Part shown: positions 25,550 through 37,582 of the stretch, one piece after another | Position numbering within the stretch: position 1 is the stretch's first letter | How the letters are laid out: each line of letters starts with the position of its first letter | Assembly (NCBI GenBank): GCA_009697505.1 | Contig: SHUD01000019.1 | Location: 1-42,224, forward strand | From: Bryobacterales bacterium | Lineage (GTDB): Bacteria; Acidobacteriota; Terriglobia; Bryobacterales; Bryobacteraceae | Direction: 5' to 3' | DNA: 42,224 nucleotides | Notes under the pieces: generated by a model | Told to the model about the DNA's origin: nothing | Databases searched by the model: none | The model's input: the letters and a program-made list of their open reading frames with translations, nothing else | Made by a program: the position numbers and the translations under genes

Positions 25550-26990
25550 CTACTCCATCGATTCCTGCGATCCGGCCTTGCCGACATGGTGCAGCTTGAT
25601 CAGGTTGGCGCCGCCTGGAAACCCGATGTGTGAGCCGGCCACCAGGATTACGCTTTCTCTGACGTTTGCCCACGCCTCACCCAGCATCTTGAGATCGCAG
25701 ACCTCCATCATCTCCTCGATAGAGTTTACTCTGACCGGTACCACCGGGTGAGCGCCGTAGATCACCGCTAGCTCCCGCGACGACACCACGGTTTCACAGA
25801 AAGCAAAGATCGGCACGCGGGGCCGGAAGCGCGCGATGAGACGGACGGTTTCCCCCGATGCCGTGAACACCGCGATGGCCTTCACGCTTGCCGACAGGCC
25901 GGAGTGATACGCCGCCTCGGCGATAATTCCGGCGTGCGTTGGGTGGTCACCAAGCGGCGGTTCGGGAAAGGCCCGTTGGCCCAGGAACGATTCTGCTTCA
26001 CTGGCAATCGCCGCCATCATGCGCACGGCTTCCAGGGGATGCTGTCCGCTGGCGGTCTCCGCGGAAAGCATGACCGCGTCAGTACCGTCGAAGATGGCAT
26101 TGGCGACGTCGTTGACTTCCGCGCGGGTGGGCGTGGGTTTCTCGATCATCGACTCGAGCATCTGCGTTGCCGTGATCACGAACTTGCCGCGGAACCGCGC
26201 GCGTTCGATGATGGTTTTCTGCGCGCCGGGCACCCGCGTCAACGCCAGTTCCACGCCCAGATCGCCGCGCGCCACCATGACGCCGTCGGCGGCTTCGAGA
26301 ATTTCGTCCAGGTTATCCAGCGCCTCCGGCTTTTCGATCTTGGCCACGATGGGAATGCGCGAGCCGAGAGCTTTCAGGCGCTGGCGCAGAGCATCCACGT
26401 CCGCACCCGTCCGCACGAACGAGAGCGCCACCATGTCCACGTTCTGCGAGACGCCGAACTCCAGATCCGCGCAATCTTTTTCCGTCATGGAAGGCAGACT
26501 CACGCGCACGCCGGGCAGGTTGATGCCTTGGTTGTCACGGATCACGCCGCCCGACACCACCTCAAACAGCGCCTTGGTGCTGTTGGTTTCCAGGACCCGC
26601 AGTTCCACGCTGCCGTCGGCCAGCAACACACGGTTACCCGCCACGACATCTTTGGCTAAAGCCGGGTAGGTGGTGGAGGCTACGTTCGCGTTACCCAACA
26701 TGGGCTCCACGGTGATGGTGAATCGCGCGCCATCGGCCAGCGTGGCTTCGCCGCCCGCGAACTTACCCAGGCGCATCTTCGGACCTTGCAGGTCGAGCAA
26801 TATGCCGGGCGTGCGGCCGCCTCCGTTTGGACAAAGTGCGTACCAGACCGATCGCGGCCCGGTGCGCGTCGTAGCTCCCGTGGGAGGTGTTGATCCGGAA
26901 GACGTCCGCGCCGGCGGCAAACAACGCCTGCACCATCTCCGGCGACCGCGAAGCCGGACCCAGCGTGACGACAATCTTGGTATTTCGCAT
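25550..26990 (-). CDS. pyk: Pyruvate kinase, interrupted by one frameshift near the N-terminus
   Basis: Two minus-strand frames together make one pyruvate kinase. The first begins at the ATG at 26990 with NTKIVVTLGPASR and RINTSHGSYDAH. It continues sensibly to LVRTLSKRRRP, then turns to nonsense. The second frame resumes at TPGILLDLQGPKMRLG and holds the rest: LSFVRTGADVDALR, the KIEKPEALDNLDEIL segment, MVARGDLGVEL, ATQMLESMIEKPTPTRAE and TDAVMLSAETASGQHP. One extra base near 26811-26825 explains the break. Repaired, the protein has about 479 residues, the family's normal length. It converts phosphoenolpyruvate and ADP to pyruvate and ATP. Such an enzyme is unlikely to be lost without a second copy, so a sequencing or assembly indel is my first explanation. 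Confidence 0.88.
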
Positions 26991-27091
26991 GTACCCTCAG
27001 TGCTTATCGGACCTAACTCTACTGGATGAGAATCAATTTGCGGGTATTACGGCGGGGAATACCAGAAACATAATGCTAGGATGGCAGCAGG

Positions 27092-28669
27092 ATGCGACGC
27101 CGGGATTTTCTTGTACAAGGAGCCGCTGGAGTCCTGGCCGCCCGCAACCTGCAGGCCGCTTGGGAATCCGGGCCGGTCGCTCACCTGCTTGCGACCGCCA
27201 GTCATCAGCGCATTCTCCTCAAGGCCTCGTTCCAGACGGCGCTCGCTAAGGCGCCGGTCCTCCGCGTAGGGAAGCGGTCTTTCCTGGGGACCAAGACCGA
27301 TAGCGCGGGCCGGTTCTGGCAGTTCGATGCCGCGGGCCTGGAAGCCGGGCGGCCTCACCAACTGCAATTGATCGACGCGGCACGCAAGCCGCTGTGCGCG
27401 CCCTGGAGCTTGCAGACGCTGCCGGATCCCTCCGAGCAAGTCTCACGATTCCGCGTGCTGATTTACACATGTGCGGGCGGTCACGATGCGCTGCTGACGC
27501 CGGATGGCTCCTTACGGTTTCTGTCGCTGGCCCGGAGGCGGCGGCTGTTGGCGCGGGCGCTGTCGTTCCGGCCGGACGCGGTCATCGCCAATGGCGATCA
27601 CGTGTACTGGGACCTGCGCCGGAAAATTGCCAGCCGCATGGCGGCAACACCAGCCGCGATCGCGTATGCGGGTGAATTTGACCGCCGCCTGCCGGTACTC
27701 GGCAGCCCCAACGAACCCGTGTTGCTGCGGGCGGCGGGTCCGCAGATCGCGGATCTTTATGGCACGGCGTTTCGGGAAGTGCCCGTGTTCTTCCTGACCG
27801 ACGACCACGATTACTTCGAAAACGACGAGGCCGACGATCAACTGATCACCTTTCCTCCGGAAGATTTCAATCTGCAATTGGGGCGGACGGCGCGGCGGAT
27901 GTACTATCCCGAGTTTTTACCGGACGTGACTCGCCCGGCTGGATTGCCCGGTTCCTCCGCTCTCGACCGCCCACCCGGATCAGCGGAAGCCTATGGCACG
28001 CTACGCTGGGGCCAGTTGGCCGAGGTCCTTCTCTACGACTGCCGGCGGTTCATGACCCTCGGCGGACCCGGAGGTGTCTTCGTCGCGCCGGAAGCCGAGC
28101 AGTGGCTGAAGGATCGCATGGCCGCGCCCGGCGTGGCGCATGTGGTGAATGTGCCTTCGACACCGCCCGGATGGAGCGCCGGTAAGTGGGGCGAGTGGTA
28201 TCCAGACATGCTGGATGACCGCGGCAAGCTCGGTGTCGCCAAGCCGAAACCGTACTGGCAGCCGGGTTGGGCCGCGCAGCACGATCGCATTCTCAAGGCC
28301 AGTTCCGAAATGCACGGCCGCGTGCCGCTGTTTATCAGCGGAGACCTGCATGCGATTGGCGAGGGGCGCATTCTGCGCACAGGGAACGCAGACCTGAGAT
28401 CGAATCCGGTCGTGAGCATTTTGTCCGGACCAGTCGGAACGGCGCGCGATGGCTGGCCCTCGACGTTGCGCGGAACGCCGGCGCTGCCAGCGCAGCGACT
28501 CGAGATGGACGAGAGGCAGAAGGCCATAGAGGAAAACGGCTTCACGATTATGGATTTCACTCCGGAGAAGATTACGGCGCGCTACTTCAAGTGGAATGTG
28601 AACCTGCCCGAAGAAGCCATGGACCAACTGGAGCCATTCCGCGTGAGTGAATTTCAACGGCCCGGGTGA
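27092..28669 (+). CDS. Exported PhoD-like metallophosphatase
   Basis: This 525-residue protein begins MRRRDFLVQGAAG, a twin-arginine-like signal, so it is probably exported folded. The PhoD-type metallophosphatase core shows ANGDHVYWD (near 165), FLTDDHDYFEND (near 235) and ISGDLHAIGEG (near 420), which carry the expected metal-binding Asp, Asn and His residues. The family comprises periplasmic phosphodiesterases/alkaline phosphatases that use iron and calcium; the substrate here is unknown. The ATG at 27092 is chosen because it gives the Tat-like start. The downstream OsmC gene lies almost directly behind it. No pho-box-like sequence is evident upstream. Confidence 0.85.
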   Translation: MRRRDFLVQGAAGVLAARNLQAAWESGPVAHLLATASHQRILLKASFQTALAKAPVLRVGKRSFLGTKTDSAGRFWQFDAAGLEAGRPHQLQLIDAARKPLCAPWSLQTLPDPSEQVSRFRVLIYTCAGGHDALLTPDGSLRFLSLARRRRLLARALSFRPDAVIANGDHVYWDLRRKIASRMAATPAAIAYAGEFDRRLPVLGSPNEPVLLRAAGPQIADLYGTAFREVPVFFLTDDHDYFENDEADDQLITFPPEDFNLQLGRTARRMYYPEFLPDVTRPAGLPGSSALDRPPGSAEAYGTLRWGQLAEVLLYDCRRFMTLGGPGGVFVAPEAEQWLKDRMAAPGVAHVVNVPSTPPGWSAGKWGEWYPDMLDDRGKLGVAKPKPYWQPGWAAQHDRILKASSEMHGRVPLFISGDLHAIGEGRILRTGNADLRSNPVVSILSGPVGTARDGWPSTLRGTPALPAQRLEMDERQKAIEENGFTIMDFTPEKITARYFKWNVNLPEEAMDQLEPFRVSEFQRPG

Positions 28670-28683
28670 GCGTCAAGGAGACC

Positions 28684-29154
28684 ATGGGAAAACCAGTGCA
28701 CGTTTCAAAGGTCAAGGTTCACAAGGAACCCGGCAACAACAAGATCAAGCGCATCCAGATCGAAGGCTGGCCCGAGATCACGCGCATGGGCGTGCACGGA
28801 GGCATCGCGGAGTTCTTCAAGGTATCGCCGGATGAGCCGATGCCCTCGACCCTCGATTATCTGGTGGCGGCGATCGGTGGTTGCATGACGGGAACCATCG
28901 GCAGCGCGCTCGAAGGCCGCGGCCTGCGCGCCGATCCGGAAAAGCTCGAAGCGCACACGGAAGGTATTCTCGAAGACGTGGATGGCAAGCTACTGCTCAC
29001 CCATGTCACGGTCAGCTACCGCATCAAGGTTCCCAAGGAAAAGCGCGATGCGGCGGAGCGGGCGCTGCAGTTCCACGGCGATCGCTGTCCGGTCTCGGAA
29101 AGCGTCAAGCGCGGCATCACCGTCGAATGGAAAAGTGAAATCATCGAGGAATAG
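28684..29154 (+). CDS. OsmC/Ohr-family peroxiredoxin-like protein
   Basis: This 156-residue protein has the OsmC fold signature YLVAAIGGCMTGTI with Cys67, and FHGDRCPVSESVK with Cys125, the pair that reduces organic or fatty-acid hydroperoxides in OsmC/Ohr proteins. I take the ATG at 28684; AAGGAG at 28675-28680 lies only three bases before it. A GTG at 28666 would overlap the PhoD stop and add six residues, and cannot be excluded. It follows the PhoD-like gene closely and is convergent with the potassium channel gene, with no bases between the two stops. Confidence 0.85.
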   Translation: MGKPVHVSKVKVHKEPGNNKIKRIQIEGWPEITRMGVHGGIAEFFKVSPDEPMPSTLDYLVAAIGGCMTGTIGSALEGRGLRADPEKLEAHTEGILEDVDGKLLLTHVTVSYRIKVPKEKRDAAERALQFHGDRCPVSESVKRGITVEWKSEIIEE

Positions 29155-30078
29155 TTACTCGGTTAACAGCGCGTGACTTCCCACGCGATCCAGGTCGAGT
29201 ACCATGTTCCCGTCTGGGTCGATTTCAAACGCGGGTTGGAATTTTGCCTGCCAGGCGATCTCGTCATAGCGATAGGAATAGCGCGCGTGCACCGTCTGGC
29301 TGAAGGTGTCGTCAAAGCCTTTGAGCAGCACGACGAACTCGGCTTGTTGGCGTTCCAGGTCCTGCGCCGACTTGTTCAACAACGGACTGCTCTCATCGAT
29401 GGGATGGACCACGGTCCATGTCAGCGGAAGAAAATAGATGGCGTTGCGCTCCAGCTTGAGCTCGGCGTAGTGCCGCTTGCGGTCCTCGCCGGTTCCTTCC
29501 ACCGTCATCAACATCAGGTTCGCATGGAGTTCCATCAGTAGATTGGGCCGCAGGTTCACGACGCGCACTTGCAGGCTGCTGCGGTCCTGGTAGGGCGCGA
29601 TGAGCGCGCGTTCGCTGAAGGCAATCTTCACCGACGGGCGCGAGAAGCGCCCGAACAGCAGGCCGGTTCCCAGCGCGATGGCCATCAAGCCCGCGATGGC
29701 TTCGAGCGAAGTCACGACGTTGGCCGCCACCGTCGCCGGCGTGATGTTGCCGTAGCCGACGGTGGTCAGCGTGTGCGTGCTGAAAAAGAAATCGTTGAGA
29801 AAGCGCCCTGTTTCCGTGGGCGCATCGGCGCCTTTGAGATGGCCGGGTCCGAGCGCGAAGAACACCAGCGCGAATAAGACATTCACCGTCAGGTAAGCAA
29901 CCATGACCAGCGTGAAGAACTTGGGCCAGCTCATGTTGAGCAGGTGCAAATAGGGATGCACATGCCGCCAGCTTCCGCCGCGCCGGTATACGTTGAACGT
30001 GCCGTCCTTATTGATGCTGCGTCGCAGGACTCCGGTGTACTGCTGCGTTAAGCCGGGATCAAAGGTGGGCTGTTGCAT
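29155..30078 (-). CDS. Inward-rectifier-type potassium channel (KirBac-like)
   Basis: This 307-residue protein has a short cytoplasmic N-terminus with NKDGTFNV and an amphipathic slide helix. TM1 spans about 54-76, then a pore helix and the selectivity filter TVGYG (106-110), then TM2 about 117-144 with a Gly-rich hinge. The rest is a beta-rich cytoplasmic domain typical of Kir channels (KIAFSERALIAPYQ, VRVVNLRPNLLMELHANLML, WTVVHPIDESSPL). This is the KirBac architecture at its usual length. It should conduct potassium across the inner membrane. GGAGGT sits directly against the ATG with no spacer, so translation may be weak. The upstream MBL remnant overlaps its first 31 bases. Confidence 0.9.
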   Translation of the reverse strand: MQQPTFDPGLTQQYTGVLRRSINKDGTFNVYRRGGSWRHVHPYLHLLNMSWPKFFTLVMVAYLTVNVLFALVFFALGPGHLKGADAPTETGRFLNDFFFSTHTLTTVGYGNITPATVAANVVTSLEAIAGLMAIALGTGLLFGRFSRPSVKIAFSERALIAPYQDRSSLQVRVVNLRPNLLMELHANLMLMTVEGTGEDRKRHYAELKLERNAIYFLPLTWTVVHPIDESSPLLNKSAQDLERQQAEFVVLLKGFDDTFSQTVHARYSYRYDEIAWQAKFQPAFEIDPDGNMVLDLDRVGSHALLTE

Positions 30079-30572
30079 ACCTCCAGCTTACGCGGGGGCG
30101 CTGGCGGGAGGCTGGCGTTGCGAGCAGATCTTATCCAGCCGGTCGTGGGATCGAGCGAGGAGTGGAGTCGCTGCCCCGTGTTTTGCGCCAGCAGATCGCG
30201 AGTGGCTTTACTCGCCACGACTTTGGCTCCGGCCGCGCGATAGGCTGCGTTGCCTTGCGCGTGATCCCAGTAGAAATGCGTGTCCACCAGGTAGCGCACC
30301 GGCTTGGGCGTGATGTCCTTCTTAATTTGCGCGAGGAGGGCGGCGGAAGTGGAGGGTTTGGAGTGCGCATCCACCACGGTCACGTCGCGCGAGTTTACGA
30401 AGATCGCCGCGTTGCAATTCAGGAGCATGGTGGGCTTGGAGACGGTGAAGTACACGTCCGCGGCGACTTTTTCGATATTGAAGAGATCCGTGCTGGCGCC
30501 CGGAGTCAGCGCCTGCGCCCACGTGGCCCAGACGCCCGGCCCAGACACCCGGCAGCGTAGCGTAAAATTCAT
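30048..30572 (-). pseudogene. Decayed MBL-fold metallohydrolase gene
   Basis: A minus-strand frame encodes the N-terminal part of an MBL-fold protein: LFNIEKVAADVYFTVSKP, NCNAAIFVNSRDVTVVDAHSKPS and VRYLVDTHFYWDHAQGNAAYR. The metal motif should read HFHWDH; here the second His is Tyr. After about residue 130 the similarity to the family ends and the frame runs on as nonsense to a stop inside the KirBac start region. Full-length relatives have roughly 300 residues, so about half is missing. The first 25 residues do not form a good signal peptide, and no ribosome binding site precedes the ATG at 30572. I read this as a truncated remnant. Confidence 0.6.
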
Positions 30573-30589
30573 AGCGGGGGAGGAGCACG

Positions 30590-31000
30590 ATGAAAGCGAT
30601 CCTGGCACTGCTGTTGGCCGCGTTGCCGCTCGCCGCGCACCATTCGTTTGGCGCGGAGTACGACGCGGACAAGCCCGTGACCCTCAAGGGTGTCATCACC
30701 AAGATCGAGTGGACCAATCCGCACAGCCATTTTTATGTCGACGTCAAAGACGCGCAAGGCAACTTGGCGAACTGGAAATTTGAAGGCTATCCTCCCACCG
30801 TGCTATACCGCAACGGCTGGAAGCGCGACGTCACGATGAAGCCGGGAGACACGATCACCGTGTACGGCTGGCGAGCCAGGGACGGCGGAAATTGGGCGCA
30901 CTCCCGTGAAGTCACACTTGGCGACGGGAAGAAGATGTTCTTCGGGCCGCCAGCGGGTACCGGTGATGGCGGAAACGTTCCGCCGGTGGAGACAAAATGA
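30590..31000 (+). CDS. Exported DUF6152 family protein
   Basis: This 136-residue protein has a short signal peptide (residues 1-16, ending PLAA) directly followed by HHSFGAEYDADKPVTLKG. This and IEWTNPHSHFYVDV, WKFEGYPPTVLYRNGW and KPGDTITVYGWRARDG identify the DUF6152 family, which is frequent in Acidobacteriota and Proteobacteria. Its function is unknown; the several His residues near the mature N-terminus could bind metal. GGGGAGGAG lies just before the ATG. Its stop overlaps the next start by 4 bases, so translation is coupled to the secreted protein that follows. Confidence 0.85.
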   Translation: MKAILALLLAALPLAAHHSFGAEYDADKPVTLKGVITKIEWTNPHSHFYVDVKDAQGNLANWKFEGYPPTVLYRNGWKRDVTMKPGDTITVYGWRARDGGNWAHSREVTLGDGKKMFFGPPAGTGDGGNVPPVETK

Positions 31001-31800
31001 TGCGCGTCTTTGTTCTCCTTGTTGTTCCCGCATTGCTGGTGGCGCAGAGCGGTCGTACATCCTCTGTTCCCCGCATGGGCGGCAAACCCGATTTGACCGG
31101 TGTCTGGCAGGGCGGTAGCACGACTGCCGGAAGTTGGGAGGAAGCCAATCGCGGAGTCGGCGTGGGCGGCTCCGGCAAAGACCCCAGTGCACCCGCGCTT
31201 CCGTCCTCCAACGATCGCGTGGGTGACGGCCCTCCGTATCAGGAAGCGGCGGCCAAGAAGGTCATGGAATCCTACAAAATGCGCGGCATCGACGACCCGA
31301 CCGCGCGCTGTCTGCCGCCGGGTCTTCCGCGGGCCAATACGCTCGGCTTATTCCCGATACAAATCATCCAGACCCCGCAGCAGGTCGTGATGCTTTATGA
31401 GTACATGGCGGTCTTCCGCGTAATTCCTCTGAACGCCAAGCACCGTGATGACGTGGAACCCAGCTACATGGGAGATTCCGTGGGCCATTGGGAAGGCGAC
31501 ACACTGGTGGTGGACGTCACCAACTTCAACGACAAGACCTGGCTCGGCGGCGGCACGGGAACCTTCCACAGCGACGCGATGCACATCACCGAGAAATACA
31601 CGCGCATTAGCAAGGACCGGATCAACTACACGGCGATCATCGAAGATCCCAAGGTATTCACCAAGCCGTGGGTCATTGAGTCCAGCATGATGCTGCGGGA
31701 AGGCACGCACCTGGGTGAATACGTGTGCGCGGAGAACAACATCGACACCGGCCGTTACGAGGAGATGATCAAGAACGGCGTCAAATTTACGCGGCCGTGA
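30997..31800 (+). CDS. Exported protein of unknown family (paralogue of 19664-20458)
   Basis: This 267-residue protein starts with a signal peptide (about residues 1-17, ending LVAQS) and then GGKPDLTGVWQGG, the same type of opening as its paralogue. Conserved blocks are ARCLPPGLPRANT, IIQTPQQVVMLYEYMAVFR, GHWEGDTLVVDVTNFNDKTWL, DAMHITEKYTRI and IIEDPKVFTKPW. The DUF6152 stop and this start overlap as ATGA, which points to a functional pair. No catalytic motif is known to me; the conserved Trp-Glu-Gly-Asp and Asp-Lys-x-Trp positions would be the place to look. It ends 6 bases before the convergent nucleotidyltransferase gene. Confidence 0.75.
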   Translation: MMRVFVLLVVPALLVAQSGRTSSVPRMGGKPDLTGVWQGGSTTAGSWEEANRGVGVGGSGKDPSAPALPSSNDRVGDGPPYQEAAAKKVMESYKMRGIDDPTARCLPPGLPRANTLGLFPIQIIQTPQQVVMLYEYMAVFRVIPLNAKHRDDVEPSYMGDSVGHWEGDTLVVDVTNFNDKTWLGGGTGTFHSDAMHITEKYTRISKDRINYTAIIEDPKVFTKPWVIESSMMLREGTHLGEYVCAENNIDTGRYEEMIKNGVKFTRP

Positions 31801-31806
31801 ACGAGT

Positions 31807-32556
31807 CTAATCTTCAGCGGCTTTGGCGCGCTGCTCCGGCGTTGCCGATTGCGCCACCAGATTGGTCGCGCGCAGGAGCGATTCGAAAGTGCCCGCGTCG
31901 GTCCACCAGCCGTCGACGAACGAATACGTCATGGTGCCTTCGCGGATGTAGGCATTGTTGACGTCGGTGATTTCCAGTTCCCCGCGCCCGCTGGGAACCA
32001 GTTCCTTGACCTTGTCGAACACCGTGCCGTCATACATATAGATGCCCGTGACGGCGTAATTTGATTTGGGCTTCTTGGGTTTTTCCTCGATGCTCACGAT
32101 GCGGTCCCCGTCCATCTCGGCCACGCCGAAGCGCTCGGCGTCGGGCACTTCTTTGAGCAGAATGCGCGCGCCGCGCTCCTGCTTCTCGAATGCCCGCGCG
32201 GCATCGGCGACGGGTTTTTCCAGAATGTTGTCGCCGAGGATCACGCAGATCTTGTCTCCGTCGGCGAAGTGTTCCGCGAGAGCCAGCGCGTCCGCGATGC
32301 CGCCCTCGCCTTCTTGGTAGGCGTAGTTCAGATGCTTCAGTCCGAATTCTTTGCCGTTGGCGAGCAGGCGCAGGAAGTCTCCCGAATTGCGGCCGCCGGT
32401 GACCAACAAAATGTCATGGATGCCCGCATCCACTAAAGTTTGGATCGGGTAATAGATCATCGGATTGTCGTAGATCGGCAGCAGATGCTTGTTAGTGATT
32501 TTGGTGAGCGGAAAGAGCCGGCTTCCGGTGCCGCCCGCGAGTACGATGCCCTTCAC
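31807..32556 (-). CDS. Sugar-1-phosphate nucleotidyltransferase (RfbA-like)
   Basis: This 249-residue enzyme starts MKGIVLAGGTGSRLFPLT, the NTP-binding loop of glucose-1-phosphate thymidylyltransferases. ITNKHLLPIYDNPMIYYPI, YAYQEGEGGIADAL, VILGDNILE and SIEEKPKKPKSNYAVTGIYMY (landmarks) fit the RfbA/RmlA type. It is shorter than classical RmlA (about 290 residues), lacking the C-terminal allosteric segment, like the short forms found in archaea and some bacteria. It should make dTDP-glucose or a related nucleotide sugar for cell-surface glycans. It lies 30 bases downstream of carB on the same strand and is probably the last gene of that operon. Confidence 0.88.
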   Translation of the reverse strand: MKGIVLAGGTGSRLFPLTKITNKHLLPIYDNPMIYYPIQTLVDAGIHDILLVTGGRNSGDFLRLLANGKEFGLKHLNYAYQEGEGGIADALALAEHFADGDKICVILGDNILEKPVADAARAFEKQERGARILLKEVPDAERFGVAEMDGDRIVSIEEKPKKPKSNYAVTGIYMYDGTVFDKVKELVPSGRGELEITDVNNAYIREGTMTYSFVDGWWTDAGTFESLLRATNLVAQSATPEQRAKAAED

Positions 32557-32586
32557 AGTAGCTCCTTTTTGCTTTCGCGCGTTGCC

Positions 32587-35814
<3,228 letters not shown>

Positions 35815-35817
35815 AGT

Positions 35818-36954
35818 CTAGTGCGTACCCGCCTCGTCCATCAGTTTCACAAAATCGCCGAACAGATAGTGCGAATCATGCGGTCCCGGCGCGGCTTCCG
35901 GGTGATATTGCACGCAAAACACGGGGTAGTTGCGGTGGCGGAATCCTTCGAGCGTATCGTCGTTCAAATTCAAGTGCGTGATTTCGAGTTCGTTGACGTT
36001 GAGCGAATCGGGATCCACGGCGAAACCGTGATTATGCGACGTGATCTCGACCCGGTTGGTCACTTTGTTGATCACCGGGTGGTTCGATCCGCGATGCCCG
36101 AATTTTAATTTATAAGTCTTGCCGCCCAGCGCCAGACCCAGCACCTGATGTCCCAGGCAGATGCCGAAGACTGGCTTCTTGCCGATCAGCTTGCGGACTT
36201 CCGCGGCCTGCGACGTCAGCGGCTCCGGATCGCCCGGCCCGTTGGACAGGAACACACCGTCGGGCTTGAGTGCCAGCACATCGGCAGCGGATGTATTCGC
36301 GGGAACCACCGTCACGCGGCAGCCGGAGTGCACCAGCCGTCGCAGAATGTTGCGCTTGATTCCGAAATCGTAGGCGACCACGTGATGCCGGATGGGCGAC
36401 GCGGGGCCTTCCAGATCCGACGGCGAGCAGCGAATCACGCTGGCGTCCCACTGGTAGCTCTTGGGTGTGGAAACACGTGTCGCGAGGTCTAAGCCCGCCA
36501 TTGAAGGCGACTGCCGTGCGCGCTCGACCAGTTCTTTCGCATCGGCCTTGCCGTTTGCCGAGAGCACGCCGCGCATCACGCCGCGCGAGCGCAGAAGGCG
36601 CACCAGCCCTCGTGTGTCGATCTCAGAGATCACCGGTACGCCGTTCTTGGTCAGGAATTCCTGCGCGGTTTCGTCAGCGCGCCAGTTGCTGGAAAGCGGC
36701 GAGAATTCGCGCACCACCAGCCCCTCGATGTGCGGCCTTGCGGCCTCATTATCGCCTTCGTTGGCGCCGTAGTTGCCGATCTGCGGGTAGGTGAGGACGA
36801 CGATCTGGCCGGAATAAGAAGGATCGGTGAAAACTTCCTGGTACCCCGTAATCGCTGTATTAAATACCACTTCGCCCGTCCGTTCAACAGGCGCACCAAA
36901 ACTACTGCCTTCGAAGACGGTGCCGTCTTCCAAGGCGAGGACTGCGGGGTTCAA
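35818..36954 (-). CDS. carA: Carbamoyl-phosphate synthase small (glutaminase) subunit
   Basis: This 378-residue protein has the CarA N-terminal domain ([47 protein letters not shown]) and a class I glutamine amidotransferase domain with [10 protein letters not shown], the nucleophile Cys in FGICLGHQ, and the His/Glu pair in [15 protein letters not shown]. It releases ammonia from glutamine and channels it to CarB. The start codon is TTG at 36954, supported by GGAGGAG eight bases upstream; no ATG or GTG fits the family's N-terminus as well. It is the first gene of the carA-carB-nucleotidyltransferase group. Confidence 0.96.
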   Translation of the reverse strand: MNPAVLALEDGTVFEGSSFGAPVERTGEVVFNTAITGYQEVFTDPSYSGQIVVLTYPQIGNYGANEGDNEAARPHIEGLVVREFSPLSSNWRADETAQEFLTKNGVPVISEIDTRGLVRLLRSRGVMRGVLSANGKADAKELVERARQSPSMAGLDLATRVSTPKSYQWDASVIRCSPSDLEGPASPIRHHVVAYDFGIKRNILRRLVHSGCRVTVVPANTSAADVLALKPDGVFLSNGPGDPEPLTSQAAEVRKLIGKKPVFGICLGHQVLGLALGGKTYKLKFGHRGSNHPVINKVTNRVEITSHNHGFAVDPDSLNVNELEITHLNLNDDTLEGFRHRNYPVFCVQYHPEAAPGPHDSHYLFGDFVKLMDEAGTH

Positions 36955-36962
36955 TCGGCTGT

Positions 36963-36969
36963 CTCCTCC
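36963..36969 (-). promoter_or_regulatory. Ribosome binding site that fixes the TTG start of carA
   Basis: On the minus strand GGAGGAG (36969 to 36963) lies eight bases before TTG at 36954-36952. It is a near-perfect anti-16S match and is the main reason for accepting the rare start codon. The following bases up to 37041 contain no recognisable operator or attenuator. Confidence 0.6.
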
Positions 36970-37041
36970 AGATCCGGGGGCAATTCTTATTTGACCACAG
37001 AGGAGGTGGGGGATGCAGCAGCAGGGGCCTCGTGACAGATG

Positions 37042-37521
37042 TTACTTTGAGTATCTTAGCCAAAGGGAGAGCTTCTTGCCTTTCGCATTAAGCCATTCGT
37101 TGCCTTTTTGTAAGAATCCACGATTACGTAGGGAATGCTTCATGAGTTCGTCGGAGGTTGTCGCCCACAGCGAAATGTTGAAGCGTTCCAAGAGCGAATT
37201 CATGATTTGGCCGGAGCGACCTCCTCGATGAGCGGCCAAGACAGCGACATATCCGAGCTCATTCATTTGTGGGTCAAATGCAAAACCGCTCTTATCGGCT
37301 CCTGCGATGCCCCTTGCATAGCCTTGCCGCGGCTGCTTGATGGCACCCACACCGACGGTATCGTCGCCTGCGCAGAGCATCGCCACGGCGACCGCCTGAG
37401 GCAATTCCGCGAGGCGGTCCCTGTGTCTACAGCACCGCCCGCCCGGATCACAGTAAGGCACTCTGCAATCTCGTTTGGCTGATAAGTCACCGCCAGCCTT
37501 TCGGACCAAACTGTATTTCAT
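37042..37521 (-). pseudogene. GNAT-type acetyltransferase with two opposite single-base frame breaks
   Basis: The nominal 159-residue frame has a sensible start (MKYSLVRKAGGDLSA) and a sensible body from LPQAVAVAML onward: VGVGAIKQPRQGYA, then ELGYVAVLAAHRGG, the GNAT acetyl-CoA loop region, and ATTSDELMKHSLRNRGF near the end. Between residues 16 and 38 it is Arg/Cys-rich nonsense. The alternative frame across exactly that stretch reads NEIAECLTVIRAGGAVDTGTASR, which fits naturally between the two good parts. One extra base near 37475-37480 (GCCAAA) and one missing base near 37405-37412 (GCGGAA) would restore a continuous protein. The gene may be intact in reality, with two assembly errors, or a rare compensated mutant. 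Substrate unknown. Confidence 0.6.
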
Positions 37522-37582
37522 GCCCTGATTCTAGCCAATGCTCTGGCTCATTCACCCTGTACACTAGAGGCATCCCCGTTCG

